Assembly (NCBI RefSeq): GCF_900095265.1 | Contig: NZ_LT607651.1 | Coordinates: forward strand, 389,528 to 453,527 | DNA: 64,000 nt | Source: Janthinobacterium sp. UMAB-56 | GTDB lineage: Bacteria > Pseudomonadota > Gammaproteobacteria > Burkholderiales > Burkholderiaceae_D | Direction of reading: 5' to 3' | In this document: positions 23,623 through 33,963 of the stretch, one piece after another | Layout: every line of letters begins with the position of its first letter | Position numbering within the stretch: the stretch's first letter is position 1 | Translations under genes and position numbers: made by a program | Notes under the pieces: generated by a model | Seen by the model: the letters and a program-made list of their open reading frames with translations, nothing else | Database searches by the model: none | Told to the model about the DNA's origin: nothing

Positions 23623-26600
23623 GCGGCGCTCCCCGCATTATCGGCCGGCTTGTCCAGGTTCACGCCACTTGTCTGCGGCTTGCCCGCAAAGCGCTGGCCC
23701 AGACGGTCGAAGCCCAGATAGATGACGGGCGTGGTAAACAGGGTCAGCACCTGGCTGACGATCAGGCCACCGAAGATGGCCAGGCCCAGCGGACGGCGCA
23801 ACTCGGCGCCCTCGCCCCAGCCCAGCATCAGCGGCACCGCCGCGAACAACGCTGCCAGGGTGGTCATCAGGATGGGACGAAAACGCAGCAGCGCCGCCTG
23901 GTGGATGGCTTCCTGCGGGCTCTTGCCCTCGTCGCGTTCGGCCTCGATGGCAAAGTCGATCATCATGATGGCGTTTTTCTTGACGATGCCGATCAGCAGG
24001 ATGATGCCGATGATGCCGATCACGCCCAAGTCCTGCCCCGAGATCATCAGCGCCAGCAAGGCGCCCACGCCTGCCGACGGCAGGGTCGACAAAATTGTCA
24101 GCGGGTGGATATAGCTTTCATACAGCACGCCCAGCACGATGTAGACGCAGACGACGGCGGCCAAAATGAGCCACAGCTGGTTCGACAGCGAGTTTTCATA
24201 CGCGCCGGCCGCCCCCAGGAAGGTCAATGTGACCGAGGCAGGCAAGGCGATGTCTTTCGCCGCCGCGCGGATGGCGTCGACGGCGCTACCCAGCGCCACG
24301 CCTTGCGTCGTATCAAAGCCAAGCGTCGTGGCCGGGTATTGCGCCACGTGCGTGATCTGCAGCGGCGCCTGTTTTTCGCTGACGCTGGCAAAAGCGGACA
24401 GCGGCGTCGACTTGCCGGAACCCGTGCGCACCTGCAGTTCCGACAGGTCGGCCGGCGTGGTGACGATGCCGGGCTGCGCTTCGAGAATCACGCGGTACTG
24501 GTTGGTTTCCGTGAAAATGGTCGAGATGATGCGCTGGCCGAAGGCGTTGTACAGCGCGTCGTCGACCGTGGCCGTGGTCACCGACATGCGCGCAGCGCTG
24601 TCGCGGTCGATGGCCACCGTGACGGCGGCGCCCGTGGCGCCGGCATCCGTGACGACGTTGCGCAACTGCGATTTTTCGCGCATGCGCGCCGCCAGCTTGC
24701 CGGCCCACTCGGTGACGGTGGCCGTGTCGGCCCCTTCGAGCGAAACGCGGTACTGCGTCGGGCCCGATTCCGCATCGATGGTCAAGTCTTGCGTCGGCTG
24801 CAGATACAGGGTCACGCCGGCCACCTTGGCCACGCGGTTGCGCAGGCGCTCCATGATGTCGTCCTGCTTGCCGCTGCGCGAACGCTTGAGGTTGATCAGC
24901 ATGCTGCCCGTGTGCAGCATGGTGTTGTTGGCCGCATCGACGCCCACCAGGGAACTGAGGGTATCGACAGCGGGATCTTCCAGCAGCGCGCTGGCCGCTG
25001 CCTGCTGCAAGCTGGCCATGCGTTCGTACGAGACGGCTTGCGAGGTTTCGATGCGCGCCTTCAGCTGCCCCGTATCCTGCGTGGGGAACAGGCCCTTCGG
25101 TATCGTGATGTACAAAATCACTGTCAGCAGCAAGGTGGCCAGGGCCACCAGCAGGGTCAGGCCCTGGCGTTTGAGTACCCACACCAGCGCATGGTCGTAC
25201 TGCACGATGACACGGTCAAGGTAAGCCTGGATGCGCTGGCCCGTGGCGCTGACCTTTTCATCGGCGTGGCTTTTCAGCCAGCGCGCCGACATCATCGGCA
25301 CCAGCGTCAGCGACACCACGGCGGAAATCAGAATGGTGATGGCCAGGGTCATGGCAAATTCACGGAACAATCGGCCCACCACATCGCCCATGAACAGCAG
25401 CGGAATGAGCACGGCGATCAGGGACACCGTCAGCGAGATGATGGTAAAGCCGATCTGCGACGCGCCTTTCAGGGCGGCGGCCATCGGCGTCTCGCCCTCT
25501 TCAATGTAGCGGGCGATATTTTCGATCATGACGATGGCGTCATCGACGACGAAACCGGTGGCGATCGTCAAGGCCATCAGGGACAGGTTATTCAGGCTGT
25601 AGCCGAGCAAATACATGACGCCGCAGGCGCCGATCAGCGAGATCGGCACGGACAGGCTGGCGATCACCGTGGCGCGCAGGCTGTGCAGGAAGGCGAAGAT
25701 CACCAGCACCACTAGCAGCACGGACAATAACAGTTCCATCTCCACGTGTTCGACGGAGGCGCGGATGCCCGTCGTGCGGTCACTCAGCACGTCGAGCTTC
25801 ATGGCCGCCGGCAGGCTGGCCTGCAAGTCGGGCAGCAGGGCCTTGATGGCGTCCACCGTCTTGATGACATTGGCGCCCGGCTGGCGCTGCACGTTCAGGA
25901 TGATGGCCGGCTGCTTGCCGGACCAGGCGCCCAGGCGCGTGTTTTCCGCGCTATCGACCACGTTGGCCACATCCAGCAGGCGCACGGGGGCACCGTTTTT
26001 ATAGGTGATGATCAGGCGCTTGTAGTCTTCCGCCGTCACCAGCTGGTCGTTGGCATTGATCGTGAACGAGCGCGTGGGACCGTCGAAACTGCCCTTGGCG
26101 CTATTGACGTTGGCCGCCGTGATGGCCGTGCGCAGGCTGTCGAGGCCCAGGCCGTACGAGGCCAGCAACTTGGTATCGCCCTGGATGCGCACGGCAGGAC
26201 GCTGGCCGCCCGAGAGCGACACCAGGCCCACGCCGTTGACCTGGCTGATCTTCAGCGCCAAACGCGTGTTGACGATATTCTGCACCTGCGTCAGCGGCAT
26301 CGTGTCCGAGGTGATGGCCAGCGTCAGCACGGGCGCGTCGGCCGGGTTGATCTTGGCGTATACCGGCGGCGCTGGCAAGTCGGTGGGCAGCAGCGAGCCG
26401 CCCGCGTTGATGGCGGCCTGCACTTCCTGTTCGGCCACGTCCAGGGTCTGGCCCAGGGTGAACTGCAGGGTGATGATGGAGACGCCGGCGGCGCTGGTGG
26501 AACTCATGCGCTGCAAACCCGACATCTGCCCGAACTGGCGCTCCAGCGGCGCCGTGACGGTCTGCCCCATGACTTCGGGACTGGCGCCCGGGTACAGGGT

Positions 26601-26744
26601 CTGCACCTGGATGGTGGGGAAATCCACCTGCGGCAAGGCGGCCAGCGGCAGGAACTTGAAGCCGACCAGCCCCGCCAGCACGATGGCCAGCATCAGCAGC
26701 GCCGTGGCGACGGGGCGCTTGATGAAGGGAGTCGATGGACTCAT
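23619..26744 (-). CDS. mdtB: RND multidrug efflux permease subunit MdtB
   Basis: A 1041-residue inner-membrane RND permease with the expected 12 membrane spans and two large periplasmic loops. It begins STPFIKRPVATALLMLAIVL, carries VVDDAIVMIENIARYIEEGE around TM4 and GIVKKNAIMMIDFAIEAERD around TM10, and retains the paired acidic residues of the proton relay (the two D of VVDDA). Length equals E. coli MdtB (1040). It overlaps mdtA and mdtC by 4 nt on each side, which implies strict co-translation of the MdtB/MdtC pair. Assignment to MdtB rather than MdtC rests on gene order and the absence of the low-complexity insertion. Confidence 0.93.
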   Translation of the reverse strand: MSPSTPFIKRPVATALLMLAIVLAGLVGFKFLPLAALPQVDFPTIQVQTLYPGASPEVMGQTVTAPLERQFGQMSGLQRMSSTSAAGVSIITLQFTLGQTLDVAEQEVQAAINAGGSLLPTDLPAPPVYAKINPADAPVLTLAITSDTMPLTQVQNIVNTRLALKISQVNGVGLVSLSGGQRPAVRIQGDTKLLASYGLGLDSLRTAITAANVNSAKGSFDGPTRSFTINANDQLVTAEDYKRLIITYKNGAPVRLLDVANVVDSAENTRLGAWSGKQPAIILNVQRQPGANVIKTVDAIKALLPDLQASLPAAMKLDVLSDRTTGIRASVEHVEMELLLSVLLVVLVIFAFLHSLRATVIASLSVPISLIGACGVMYLLGYSLNNLSLMALTIATGFVVDDAIVMIENIARYIEEGETPMAAALKGASQIGFTIISLTVSLIAVLIPLLFMGDVVGRLFREFAMTLAITILISAVVSLTLVPMMSARWLKSHADEKVSATGQRIQAYLDRVIVQYDHALVWVLKRQGLTLLVALATLLLTVILYITIPKGLFPTQDTGQLKARIETSQAVSYERMASLQQAAASALLEDPAVDTLSSLVGVDAANNTMLHTGSMLINLKRSRSGKQDDIMERLRNRVAKVAGVTLYLQPTQDLTIDAESGPTQYRVSLEGADTATVTEWAGKLAARMREKSQLRNVVTDAGATGAAVTVAIDRDSAARMSVTTATVDDALYNAFGQRIISTIFTETNQYRVILEAQPGIVTTPADLSELQVRTGSGKSTPLSAFASVSEKQAPLQITHVAQYPATTLGFDTTQGVALGSAVDAIRAAAKDIALPASVTLTFLGAAGAYENSLSNQLWLILAAVVCVYIVLGVLYESYIHPLTILSTLPSAGVGALLALMISGQDLGVIGIIGIILLIGIVKKNAIMMIDFAIEAERDEGKSPQEAIHQAALLRFRPILMTTLAALFAAVPLMLGWGEGAELRRPLGLAIFGGLIVSQVLTLFTTPVIYLGFDRLGQRFAGKPQTSGVNLDKPADNAGSAA

Positions 26745-28099
26745 TGCGCTGCGCCCTTCGCTGGCGCGGATGCGGAAGCCGCTGCCGATGCGCTGGCCGC
26801 GCCGTCAGCCGGCTGGCGGCGGTGGCGGCGTTCGCCGTTCGTGCCAGTGGCACCGCCGGCGGCACCGCGCGCGCCGGCAGGCTTGTCGCCCGCCAGGGTG
26901 ACTTTCGCGCCTTCCTTCAGGCGGTCGGCACCTTCCGTGATGACTTGTTCGCCCGCCTCCAGGCCGGCACGGATTTCCACCATGTCGGTCGTCGCCTGGC
27001 CCCGCGTGACCATGCGCACGGTGACGGTTTTATCCGCTTTCAGCACATACACGAAGTCGCCATTATTGCTGTGGCGCAGGGCCGTGACGGGCACCAGCAC
27101 GGCGCCGGTGATATTGCCCAGCTCCAGGCGCACGTTGACAAACTGGCTGGGGAACAGGGCCATCTTGTCATTCGCGTAGCGGGCCTTGGCCCGCACGGTG
27201 CCCGTCTGCACGTCAACCTGGTTGTCCAGCGCGCTCAAGCTGCCTTGGTCCAGCGTGTGCGTGCGCGTGCGGTCCAGCGCCAGCGCCGCCAGGGCCGAAC
27301 CGGCATTCAGGCGCTCCTGGATGGTCTGCACTTTATCCTGGGGTACGGAAAACTGCACGTCGATGGGCGAGAGCTGCGTCACCACGACCACGCCGCCCGC
27401 GTCGCTGGTGCTCACCAGGTTGCCGATATCGACCACCTTCAGGCCCGCGCGGCCGCTGATCGGCGACACCACTTTTGTGTAACCCAGATTCAGCCTGGCC
27501 GTGCCTTCGGCGGCGCGGTCCGTCATGACAGTTCCTTCCAGTTGCTTGACCAGGGCTGCCTGCGTATCGACGTCCTGGCGCGCGATGGAATCCTGGCCCA
27601 GCAAGGTTTGATAGCGCTTCAGGGTCAGGCGCGCGTTCTCCAGCTGCGCTTCGTCGCGCTGGCGCTGGCCCGTGGCCTGCATCAACGCCATCTCGAACTG
27701 GGCAGGGTCGATCTGCGCCACCACCTGGCCCGCCTTGACCATGCCGCCTTCCTTGAATTTCAGCTCCTTCAGGATGCCCGACACCTGCGGACGCACCGTC
27801 ACGGTGGACGCCGCCGTCACGGTGCCCAGCGCATCGAGCACCACGGGCAGGTCCGACTTCACGGCCGTGGCCACGCCAACGGTGGTCGAGGGAGCGCCGC
27901 GGCGTCCGCCTGCCCCCCCCGGCCCGCCGGGTCCGCCTGGTCCGCCCATGCCTGGGCCGCCCTGGGCGCTGCTGCCCGAATGGGTCAAATACCAGGCACC
28001 GCCGCCCAGCGCGGCCATCACTGCCAGCGCGATGACGCTGCCGACGATTTTCGAGCGGCGGCTGCGCCGTGGAGTATTGGGTGCTGTCTGCGAATCCAT
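26741..28099 (-). CDS. mdtA: RND efflux periplasmic adaptor MdtA
   Basis: A 452-residue membrane-fusion protein linking MdtBC to the outer-membrane channel. An N-terminal membrane anchor (IVGSVIALAVMAALGGGAWYL) is followed by a Gly/Pro-rich linker (about residues 46-66, repeats of GGPGGP). Next come the barrel-sandwich region (STVTVRPQVSGILKELKFKE), an alpha hairpin, the second lipoyl half (VVSPISGRAGLKVVDIGNL) and a beta-barrel. The C-terminal tail is Ala/Ser-rich (ASAAASASAPAKGAAQ). First gene of the four-gene operon; the ~450 bp upstream contain no gene and must hold the promoter. Confidence 0.93.
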   Translation of the reverse strand: MDSQTAPNTPRRSRRSKIVGSVIALAVMAALGGGAWYLTHSGSSAQGGPGMGGPGGPGGPGGAGGRRGAPSTTVGVATAVKSDLPVVLDALGTVTAASTVTVRPQVSGILKELKFKEGGMVKAGQVVAQIDPAQFEMALMQATGQRQRDEAQLENARLTLKRYQTLLGQDSIARQDVDTQAALVKQLEGTVMTDRAAEGTARLNLGYTKVVSPISGRAGLKVVDIGNLVSTSDAGGVVVVTQLSPIDVQFSVPQDKVQTIQERLNAGSALAALALDRTRTHTLDQGSLSALDNQVDVQTGTVRAKARYANDKMALFPSQFVNVRLELGNITGAVLVPVTALRHSNNGDFVYVLKADKTVTVRMVTRGQATTDMVEIRAGLEAGEQVITEGADRLKEGAKVTLAGDKPAGARGAAGGATGTNGERRHRRQPADGAASASAAASASAPAKGAAQ

Positions 28100-28548
28100 C
28101 GCTTATCCTTGTATAGGCCGCTGGCACGGCGAGTCTGTGGCGCCGGCCGAGGTGGGACACACTCAAGCCGGACGACCGTTTTTCGGGGTTGAATTAGCTG
28201 CAAAACGTGAGGGAGTCAAGAGCTGAAAATCAGCTGAAAAAGCTGTGCCCCCATCGTGAAACGACTCTAGCATAGTCATGTTTCTGATTCATTTCGATTT
28301 GAAACAATTGCACAGGCGCCAACCGCCGGGCGTTACCAGCCAGCGGGCAGTACGGCGCAGCACAAAGGCGGGGACGATGGAAAAATCAGGCTTGCGGGGC
28401 CAGGAGGCGCAGCCGCGGCACACGGCGCGCGACGGACAGGTCGATACAAACTCGCTACAAAATTCCCGCCTGCGGCCTTGACACGGGCCGGCGCGGCCAT
28501 TTTTGGAGGGAATTCGGAGGGGATGCGGCAGCCAATCTTTACCTGGCT
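28100..28548. other. Gene-free stretch upstream of mdtA
   Basis: About 450 bp between the mdtA start and the acetyltransferase stop. It should contain the mdtABC promoter. I see no convincing reading frame, repeat or terminator; an AGCTGAAAATCAGCTGAAAAAGCT stretch (about 28221-28244, given here as tandem AGCTGAAAA units) is the only visible repetition and could be a regulator site. Confidence 0.4.
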
Positions 28549-29100
28549 TTACAGCGTCATGCCGAGGATGACGTCCTGGTAATCGGTGCGGCCCACGCGA
28601 AACGTGCGCCGGCCCAGTTGCGCAAAGCCGCAGCGTGCATAAAACGCCAGCGCGTCGTGGTTTTCCGCATACACGCCCAGCAGCACACGCCCTGCCCCGC
28701 CGGCGCGCGCCTGCGCCAGCGCCGCCTGCATCAGGCGTTGCCCCACGCGCCGGCCCTGGAAACGGTGCAGCAGGTAGATGCGCTTGATTTCCAAATCATT
28801 TGGCTGCGGGTCGGCCACCGGCAGGCTGGCGGGGCTGAGCACCAGATAGCCCACGGGAGCACCACCGGGCGTGGCCTCGGCCAGCCATAAACGCATGGCC
28901 GGCAGCGCCAGCCAGTCGCGGTACAGCTGCACGTCGTGCTGGCGCTGGCAATGGGCGATGATGTCGGCGCCATCGAGGATGCCGGCAAACGCTTCAAGAA
29001 AGGTGGCCTGCCCCACCAGCGCCAGCGCGGGTTCGTCTCCCTTGACGCACGGGCGAATGGCGATCGCCGTGTCAGTCTGTGTACTCATGTCGTTTGCCAT
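28549..29100 (-). CDS. GNAT family N-acetyltransferase
   Basis: A 183-residue cytosolic acetyl-CoA-dependent acyltransferase. The GNAT motif A is visible as LEIKRIYLLHRFQGRRVGQR, with the acetyl-CoA pyrophosphate loop in RFQGRRVGQ, followed by LGVYAENHDALAFYARCGF (motif B) near the C-terminus. ATG 29100 follows an AGGAG site by about 5 nt; ATG 29088 is also possible. It is upstream in position of nothing on its own strand except sppA, whose stop lies 62 bp away; a GC-rich hairpin separates them. The acceptor substrate is unknown. Confidence 0.87.
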   Translation of the reverse strand: MANDMSTQTDTAIAIRPCVKGDEPALALVGQATFLEAFAGILDGADIIAHCQRQHDVQLYRDWLALPAMRLWLAEATPGGAPVGYLVLSPASLPVADPQPNDLEIKRIYLLHRFQGRRVGQRLMQAALAQARAGGAGRVLLGVYAENHDALAFYARCGFAQLGRRTFRVGRTDYQDVILGMTL

Positions 29101-29120
29101 GCCTTGCTCCTGATATGAAA

Positions 29121-29142
29121 CAAGCCGGGCGAAGCCGGCTTG
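29121..29142 (-). terminator. Hairpin after sppA (possible terminator)
   Basis: CAAGCCGG/CCGGCTTG forms an 8-bp stem with a 6-nt loop, 21 bp past the sppA stop on the minus strand. Only a short TTTC follows, so termination may be weak. Confidence 0.4.
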
Positions 29143-29162
29143 GGATGCTGTTTAGGTAGGTG

Positions 29163-31037
29163 TTACTTGCCGCCCAGAGGCACCTCGCACAAGCAGTGCG
29201 TGAGGGCCATGAACGGTTTGTGCTCGCGCGTGATACCCGACAGCCAGCTCAAGTCCTGCGCCATGCCCAGCGCCGCGTCAGCCGGCAAGCCCGTCGTGGC
29301 CAGGCCCAGCTTCACGTGCTCACCCAGGCCCAGCGTGGCCATGGCCCTGGAGCCAAACATACCGATCAGGCGGTCCACGTTCGATGTTTCCTGCTCCAGG
29401 TAGGTCACGCGATAGTCGCTGCCCAGCTTGGCGCGCTTGGCCGCCGACGCCAGTGCATCGCCATAGCTGCCGATGCGGTCGACCAGATTGCGCTCTTTCG
29501 CCTGCAAGCCTGTCCAGACGCGGCCCTGCGCCACGTCATTGATCTTTTCCGGCGTCGTCTTGCGCGCCTTGGCAGCCAGGTCCAGGAAGTTGCCATACAC
29601 ATGGTTGATCGACCCCTGGATCACTTGCGCGAAACGGGGATCGAGCGGACGCAGCGGGTTGCCCGCGTCGGCCAGCCAGGTGGTGGGCGAGCCGGCCGTA
29701 TGGATGCCCAGCTTGTCGACCACCTTGTCGGCCGTCGGCAAAATCGCGAACACGCCGATGGAACCGGTGATGGTGGCCGCGTCGGCGATCACTTCATCGG
29801 ACGAGGTGCTGATCCAGTAACCGCCCGAAGCGGCCACGTTGCCCATCGAGACGACGACCGGCTTGCCGGCGGCACGCGTCAGTTCCAGTTCGCGGCGAAT
29901 CAGTTCCGAGCCGAAGGCGCTGCCGCCCGGCGAATCGATACGCAGCACGACAGCCTTGATCGACTTGTCTTCGCGTGCCTGGCGGATCAAACGCGAAGTG
30001 GACAGGCCGCCGATGGCGCCCGGTGGCGCAATACCATCGCCGATTTCACCGGAGGCGATGACCACGCCGACGGCGTCGCCCATGTGCACGGGACGCAAAC
30101 GCGCCAGGTAATCGCTGTAATTCACCTGGCGGAAGTTCGTGCCTTCCGTGTTTTTGGCACCGCGCGCCATCATGAACTGGCGCAGTTCATCGCGCGTTTT
30201 CAGGCCGTCGACCAGCTTGGCGTTCAGCGACAGCTTGCCCAGGTCGCCGCCGGCCGCCGTCATCAGATCGGGCAGCGCATCGATCGCTTGCATGATGGCG
30301 CCGGCAGGCAGTTTGCGCGCTTTTTCCACGTCCGCCGTATAGGTGGCCCACAGGCCGTTGTTCAGGTAGCGGTCCGCTTCGGCCGCCGCTTCGGATGGGC
30401 CGTTGGCGATGAACGGCTCGGCCGCGCTTTTATACGTGCCCACTTTCAGCAGGTTCACCGTCACGCCCACTTTGTCGAGCGCGTCGCGGTAGTAATTGCG
30501 GTAGCGGCCGAAGCCTTCCAGCATGACGCCGCCCATCGGGTGCAGGAATACCTCGTCGGCCTTGGCCGCCACCAGGTACTGGCGCTGGTTGTAGCTCGAA
30601 CCCCAGGCCGTGACTTTCTTGCCCGTGGCGCGGAAGCGTTCCACGCCGGCCGCCACTTCGCGCAGCGAGGCCAGGCCGCCGCCCTGCAATTCATCCAGCA
30701 GGATCACCATGGAACCGATGTTCTTGTCCTTGGACGCCGTGTCGAGCACCGCCAGCACGTCGCGCAGCTGCACGCTTTTCCTCGCTTCGCCGCTGACATT
30801 GGCCAGCACCGCCTCGCGCACGCCACCCGGGGTTTCCTCGACCAGCGGGCCTTGCAGGTCGAGTACCAGGGTGGTCTTTTCCGCCAGGGGCTTGGCGCCG
30901 CCGCCAAAGATGGCGATCAGGATGGCGATGACGATCAGCAGAAAAATCAGATTGACGACCACGCGTCGGGTGGCGTCCAGCGCGCGCCAGAATGCGCCAA
31001 AACCGCGGCGCAGCGGCGGGAAGGGGTTGAGTGACAT
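29163..31037 (-). CDS. sppA: Signal peptide peptidase SppA, 67-kDa type (S49)
   Basis: A 624-residue inner-membrane serine peptidase with a Ser/Lys dyad that degrades cleaved signal peptides. One N-terminal membrane segment ([20 protein letters not shown]) anchors two tandem S49 domains. The general-base Lys lies in [11 protein letters not shown] at about residue 200, and the nucleophile Ser in NVAASGGYW at about residue 402, as in the long E. coli-type SppA. The architecture is complete with no missing motif. The GNAT gene lies downstream on the same strand and the symporter gene upstream; no operon is obvious. Confidence 0.94.
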   Translation of the reverse strand: MSLNPFPPLRRGFGAFWRALDATRRVVVNLIFLLIVIAILIAIFGGGAKPLAEKTTLVLDLQGPLVEETPGGVREAVLANVSGEARKSVQLRDVLAVLDTASKDKNIGSMVILLDELQGGGLASLREVAAGVERFRATGKKVTAWGSSYNQRQYLVAAKADEVFLHPMGGVMLEGFGRYRNYYRDALDKVGVTVNLLKVGTYKSAAEPFIANGPSEAAAEADRYLNNGLWATYTADVEKARKLPAGAIMQAIDALPDLMTAAGGDLGKLSLNAKLVDGLKTRDELRQFMMARGAKNTEGTNFRQVNYSDYLARLRPVHMGDAVGVVIASGEIGDGIAPPGAIGGLSTSRLIRQAREDKSIKAVVLRIDSPGGSAFGSELIRRELELTRAAGKPVVVSMGNVAASGGYWISTSSDEVIADAATITGSIGVFAILPTADKVVDKLGIHTAGSPTTWLADAGNPLRPLDPRFAQVIQGSINHVYGNFLDLAAKARKTTPEKINDVAQGRVWTGLQAKERNLVDRIGSYGDALASAAKRAKLGSDYRVTYLEQETSNVDRLIGMFGSRAMATLGLGEHVKLGLATTGLPADAALGMAQDLSWLSGITREHKPFMALTHCLCEVPLGGK

Positions 31038-31100
31038 TGATGCTCCGTGAGTTTATGTACCTAAAGGAAACCAATATAACTGAAAACAACTGGAATCGTC

Positions 31101-32579
31101 TTATTTTGACAAGTGCGCCGCACCTTGGCCAGCCTGCGCTGGCGGCGTGGAAATAAGGAACAGGCCAGCCAGCACCAGGGCGCCATTCAGTATCAGCAAT
31201 TCCAGTCCGAGGCGGTAATGTGCGAACAGCCGCGCTTGCTCCCCTTCGATCAGCGCGCACAGCAGCGGCCCCGCCACGGCCACCAGCGGCACCCAACGGT
31301 CGCGCACGCCGCGCCGGCTCAGCAGGCCGAAGCCGAACAGGCCCAGCAGCGGACCATAGGTATAGCTGGCCAGCTTCAAGATCACGCCTATCATGCTGGG
31401 ATCGTCAAACCACTTGAAGGCCATGATCAGGATCAAAAACAGTGCCGCAAAACCCAGGTGCACCTTGCGGCGCCAGCGCATCTGCACGGCGGCACTCAAA
31501 TCCTGCCTGCGCTGCAGGCCCAGAATATCGATGCAAAAGGTGGACGTGAGCGCCGTGAGCGCCCCGTCCACGCTGGGAAACAGGGCGGAAATGAGGGCGA
31601 TGAAAAAGATCAGCTGCACCATGGCGGGGAAATGCCCGAGCACCACGGCGGGGAACAGTTTGTCGCCCGTCGCCGTCACGCCGGCCAGCGGCGCATACAG
31701 GTGCAGCAAGCCGCCGAGGAAGAGGAACAGCAGCAACACGCACGTGAGCACGACGGTCAGGCTGAGCATATTCTTTTGCGAATCGCGCAAGGACCGCACG
31801 GAAATGTTCTTTTGCATCATTTCCTGATCCATGCCCGTCATGGCGATGGTAATGAACATGCCGGCGATAATGTGCTTCCACACATAGGCGGGGCTGTCCG
31901 GGTCCAAGTTGAAGATGCGCGTGAGCCCTTGCGCGCGCATGCGTTCGAGGCTGTCGACAAGGGTCAGGTCCATCTCGCGCAGCAAAAACACGCTGCAGAT
32001 CACGAGGCCCGCCAGCATGCACGCCGTTTGCAGGGTATCGGTCCAGACGATGGTCTTGACGCCACCCTCGTAGGTGTAGAGCAGGATCAACAGCAGCACG
32101 ACGCCAGCCGTCAGCCAGAATGGCACGTCAAAGCTGTCGAGTATCGTCGCCTGCAGGATATTGACCACCAGATACAGCCGCGCCGTCGCGCCCAGCAGGC
32201 GCGACACGATGAAAAACGCCGCCCCACTCTGGTAGGAACGCCGTCCCAGGCGCAGCTCAAGGTAGCGGTAAATCGACGTGAGCTGCAGCCGGTAATACAG
32301 CGGCAGCAAGATGAACGTGATGGCAAGATAGCCCAGCACATAGCCGATCATCAGCTGGATGTAGCCGAAACCGTTGCTCCCGACGGCACCGGGCACGCTG
32401 ATGAAGGTGACGCCCGTGAGCGTGGTGCCGACCATGCCGAAGGCCACTAGCATCCAGTTGCTGTCCTTGTTGCCGATGAAAAAACTGTCGTTGGTGGCGT
32501 GGCGCGACGTGCGCCACGCGACGCCCAGCAGGATCAGGAAATACGCGAGGACGACGGAAAACAGGATGGTGGGGGACAT
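31101..32579 (-). CDS. Sodium:solute symporter (SSS family)
   Basis: A 492-residue inner-membrane protein with about 13 hydrophobic spans. It begins TILFSVVLAYFLILLGVAWR, then contains the SSS signature region GMVGTTLTGVTFISVPG and a later TGMDQEMMQKNISVRS loop typical of the subgroup without assigned substrate. The family couples Na+ to uptake of sugars, amino acids, nucleosides or vitamins. ATG 32579 sits at the start of homology, after GGGGG-rich sequence; the frame extends 21 codons upstream without conserved content. Neighbouring genes give no clear substrate hint. Confidence 0.9.
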   Translation of the reverse strand: MSPTILFSVVLAYFLILLGVAWRTSRHATNDSFFIGNKDSNWMLVAFGMVGTTLTGVTFISVPGAVGSNGFGYIQLMIGYVLGYLAITFILLPLYYRLQLTSIYRYLELRLGRRSYQSGAAFFIVSRLLGATARLYLVVNILQATILDSFDVPFWLTAGVVLLLILLYTYEGGVKTIVWTDTLQTACMLAGLVICSVFLLREMDLTLVDSLERMRAQGLTRIFNLDPDSPAYVWKHIIAGMFITIAMTGMDQEMMQKNISVRSLRDSQKNMLSLTVVLTCVLLLFLFLGGLLHLYAPLAGVTATGDKLFPAVVLGHFPAMVQLIFFIALISALFPSVDGALTALTSTFCIDILGLQRRQDLSAAVQMRWRRKVHLGFAALFLILIMAFKWFDDPSMIGVILKLASYTYGPLLGLFGFGLLSRRGVRDRWVPLVAVAGPLLCALIEGEQARLFAHYRLGLELLILNGALVLAGLFLISTPPAQAGQGAAHLSK

Positions 32580-32649
32580 GGGCGATGCGCAGCAGATGGA
32601 AAGTGGGCTGCAATATACACGGGATTGCCGCGCCCGTTGCAAGCAGGCT

Positions 32650-33867
32650 TCAGCAGCCGCTCGGTTTCACGTGCTCCACTTCCAGCCCGAACCACGGACG
32701 CAAACGCGTGCCGACGACGTTGCCGACGAAGGCGCAGACCAGCCACAGCCAGCCGTGCACGCTGCCCGAGACGATACCGCTGAAGTACGCGCCGATATTG
32801 CAGCCATACGCCAGGCGCGCGCCGTAGCCGAGCAGCAAGCCGCCGACGATGGCGGCGATCAGCGAACGGCGCGGGATGCGCCACACGGGTGCGTAGCGGC
32901 CGGCCAGGGCCGACGCCAGCATGGCGCCCAGCACGATGCCGATATCCATCACGGAAGTCTTGTCTTGCATCAAAGGCGCGGCCAGGGCGGCGGCGTTGGC
33001 CTTGGTGGACCAATAGGCCCAGCTGGCCGTGTCGATGCCGACCACGGACGCGGCCTTGGCGCCCCACAGGGCAAACGCGGACGTCACGCCCCACGGCTTG
33101 CCCGACAGCGCCAGGGTGGCGAAATTGAGTACGACGAGGGCAACGGCGCCCGCCACCAGCGGCCACGGACCATGCAGCCACGGCGACGCCTGCGCCGGGC
33201 GCAGGGGCGTGGCGACGAGCTTGCCATGGCGGCGCTTTTCAACGTAGACCGTGAGGCCGGCGATCAGTGCGAAGACGCTCCAGTTCAGCACCAGCGCGGG
33301 CGCCAAGCCCAGGCTTGTGACGAGGGAAATGGGTTTCAATTGCGGCAACGCCGTCCAGAATGGCATGTGCGCCGTGCCGATCACGGAGCCGACGATGAAG
33401 GCTGCCAGGGTGATGAGCATGCGCGTGCTGCCGCCACCGACTGTGTAAAGCGTGCCGGAGGCGCAACCGCCGCCCAGTTGCATGCCGATGCCAAAGAGGA
33501 AGGCACCGACAATCACCGAAGTGCCGGCCGGCGAGACCAGGCCCGCCACGGGCGTGCCGAACAGGGTGCCGGCCGACAGCGCGGGGAAGAACAGCGCCAC
33601 GCCCACGGCCAGCATCAGCATTTGCGCGCGCAAGCCGTCGCCGCGCCCATCGGCAATGAAGACGCGCCAGGCCGAAGTAAAACCGAAGGCCGCGTGATAC
33701 AGGGTGATGCCGAGCAAGGCGCCCACCACATACAGCGCAGACTGGGTGGCGCCGACGCTCAGCGCCAGATACCAGGCACCGAGCACGATGAGCAACAGGG
33801 CAACGCCCAGCGGTTTCGGATTGAGGGCGGCGCGCAGGCGCAGGGGTGACATTGCGGTATCGGGCAT
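32650..33867 (-). CDS. YeeE/YedE family sulfur-compound transporter
   Basis: A 405-residue integral membrane protein of the family that includes the thiosulfate importer TsuA. Conserved cysteine motifs are visible: GGGCASGTLYTVGGG in the first half and YGCNIGAYFSG in the second, reflecting the internal repeat that relays thiosulfate through Cys residues. About ten membrane spans. The start at ATG 33867 is uncertain because no good ribosome-binding site is seen; ATG 33852 or 33900 are alternatives. No tusA-like gene is adjacent. The cargo (thiosulfate or another sulfur/selenium compound) is inferred from the family. Confidence 0.88.
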   Translation of the reverse strand: MPDTAMSPLRLRAALNPKPLGVALLLIVLGAWYLALSVGATQSALYVVGALLGITLYHAAFGFTSAWRVFIADGRGDGLRAQMLMLAVGVALFFPALSAGTLFGTPVAGLVSPAGTSVIVGAFLFGIGMQLGGGCASGTLYTVGGGSTRMLITLAAFIVGSVIGTAHMPFWTALPQLKPISLVTSLGLAPALVLNWSVFALIAGLTVYVEKRRHGKLVATPLRPAQASPWLHGPWPLVAGAVALVVLNFATLALSGKPWGVTSAFALWGAKAASVVGIDTASWAYWSTKANAAALAAPLMQDKTSVMDIGIVLGAMLASALAGRYAPVWRIPRRSLIAAIVGGLLLGYGARLAYGCNIGAYFSGIVSGSVHGWLWLVCAFVGNVVGTRLRPWFGLEVEHVKPSGC

Positions 33868-33963
33868 GGGGAGTAGGGGCCAAAGGAAAGTAAGCCCCAT
33901 TTTAAGCCATCCTCTCGCCCGTGCCGGCAACTTGCTTGCAGACCACGCCGGACAACGTACGGT

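Noticed and set aside
29160-31034. A 624-codon plus-strand open frame opposite sppA
   Set aside because: Exact antisense shadow of sppA with His/Arg/Gln-rich nonsense composition.
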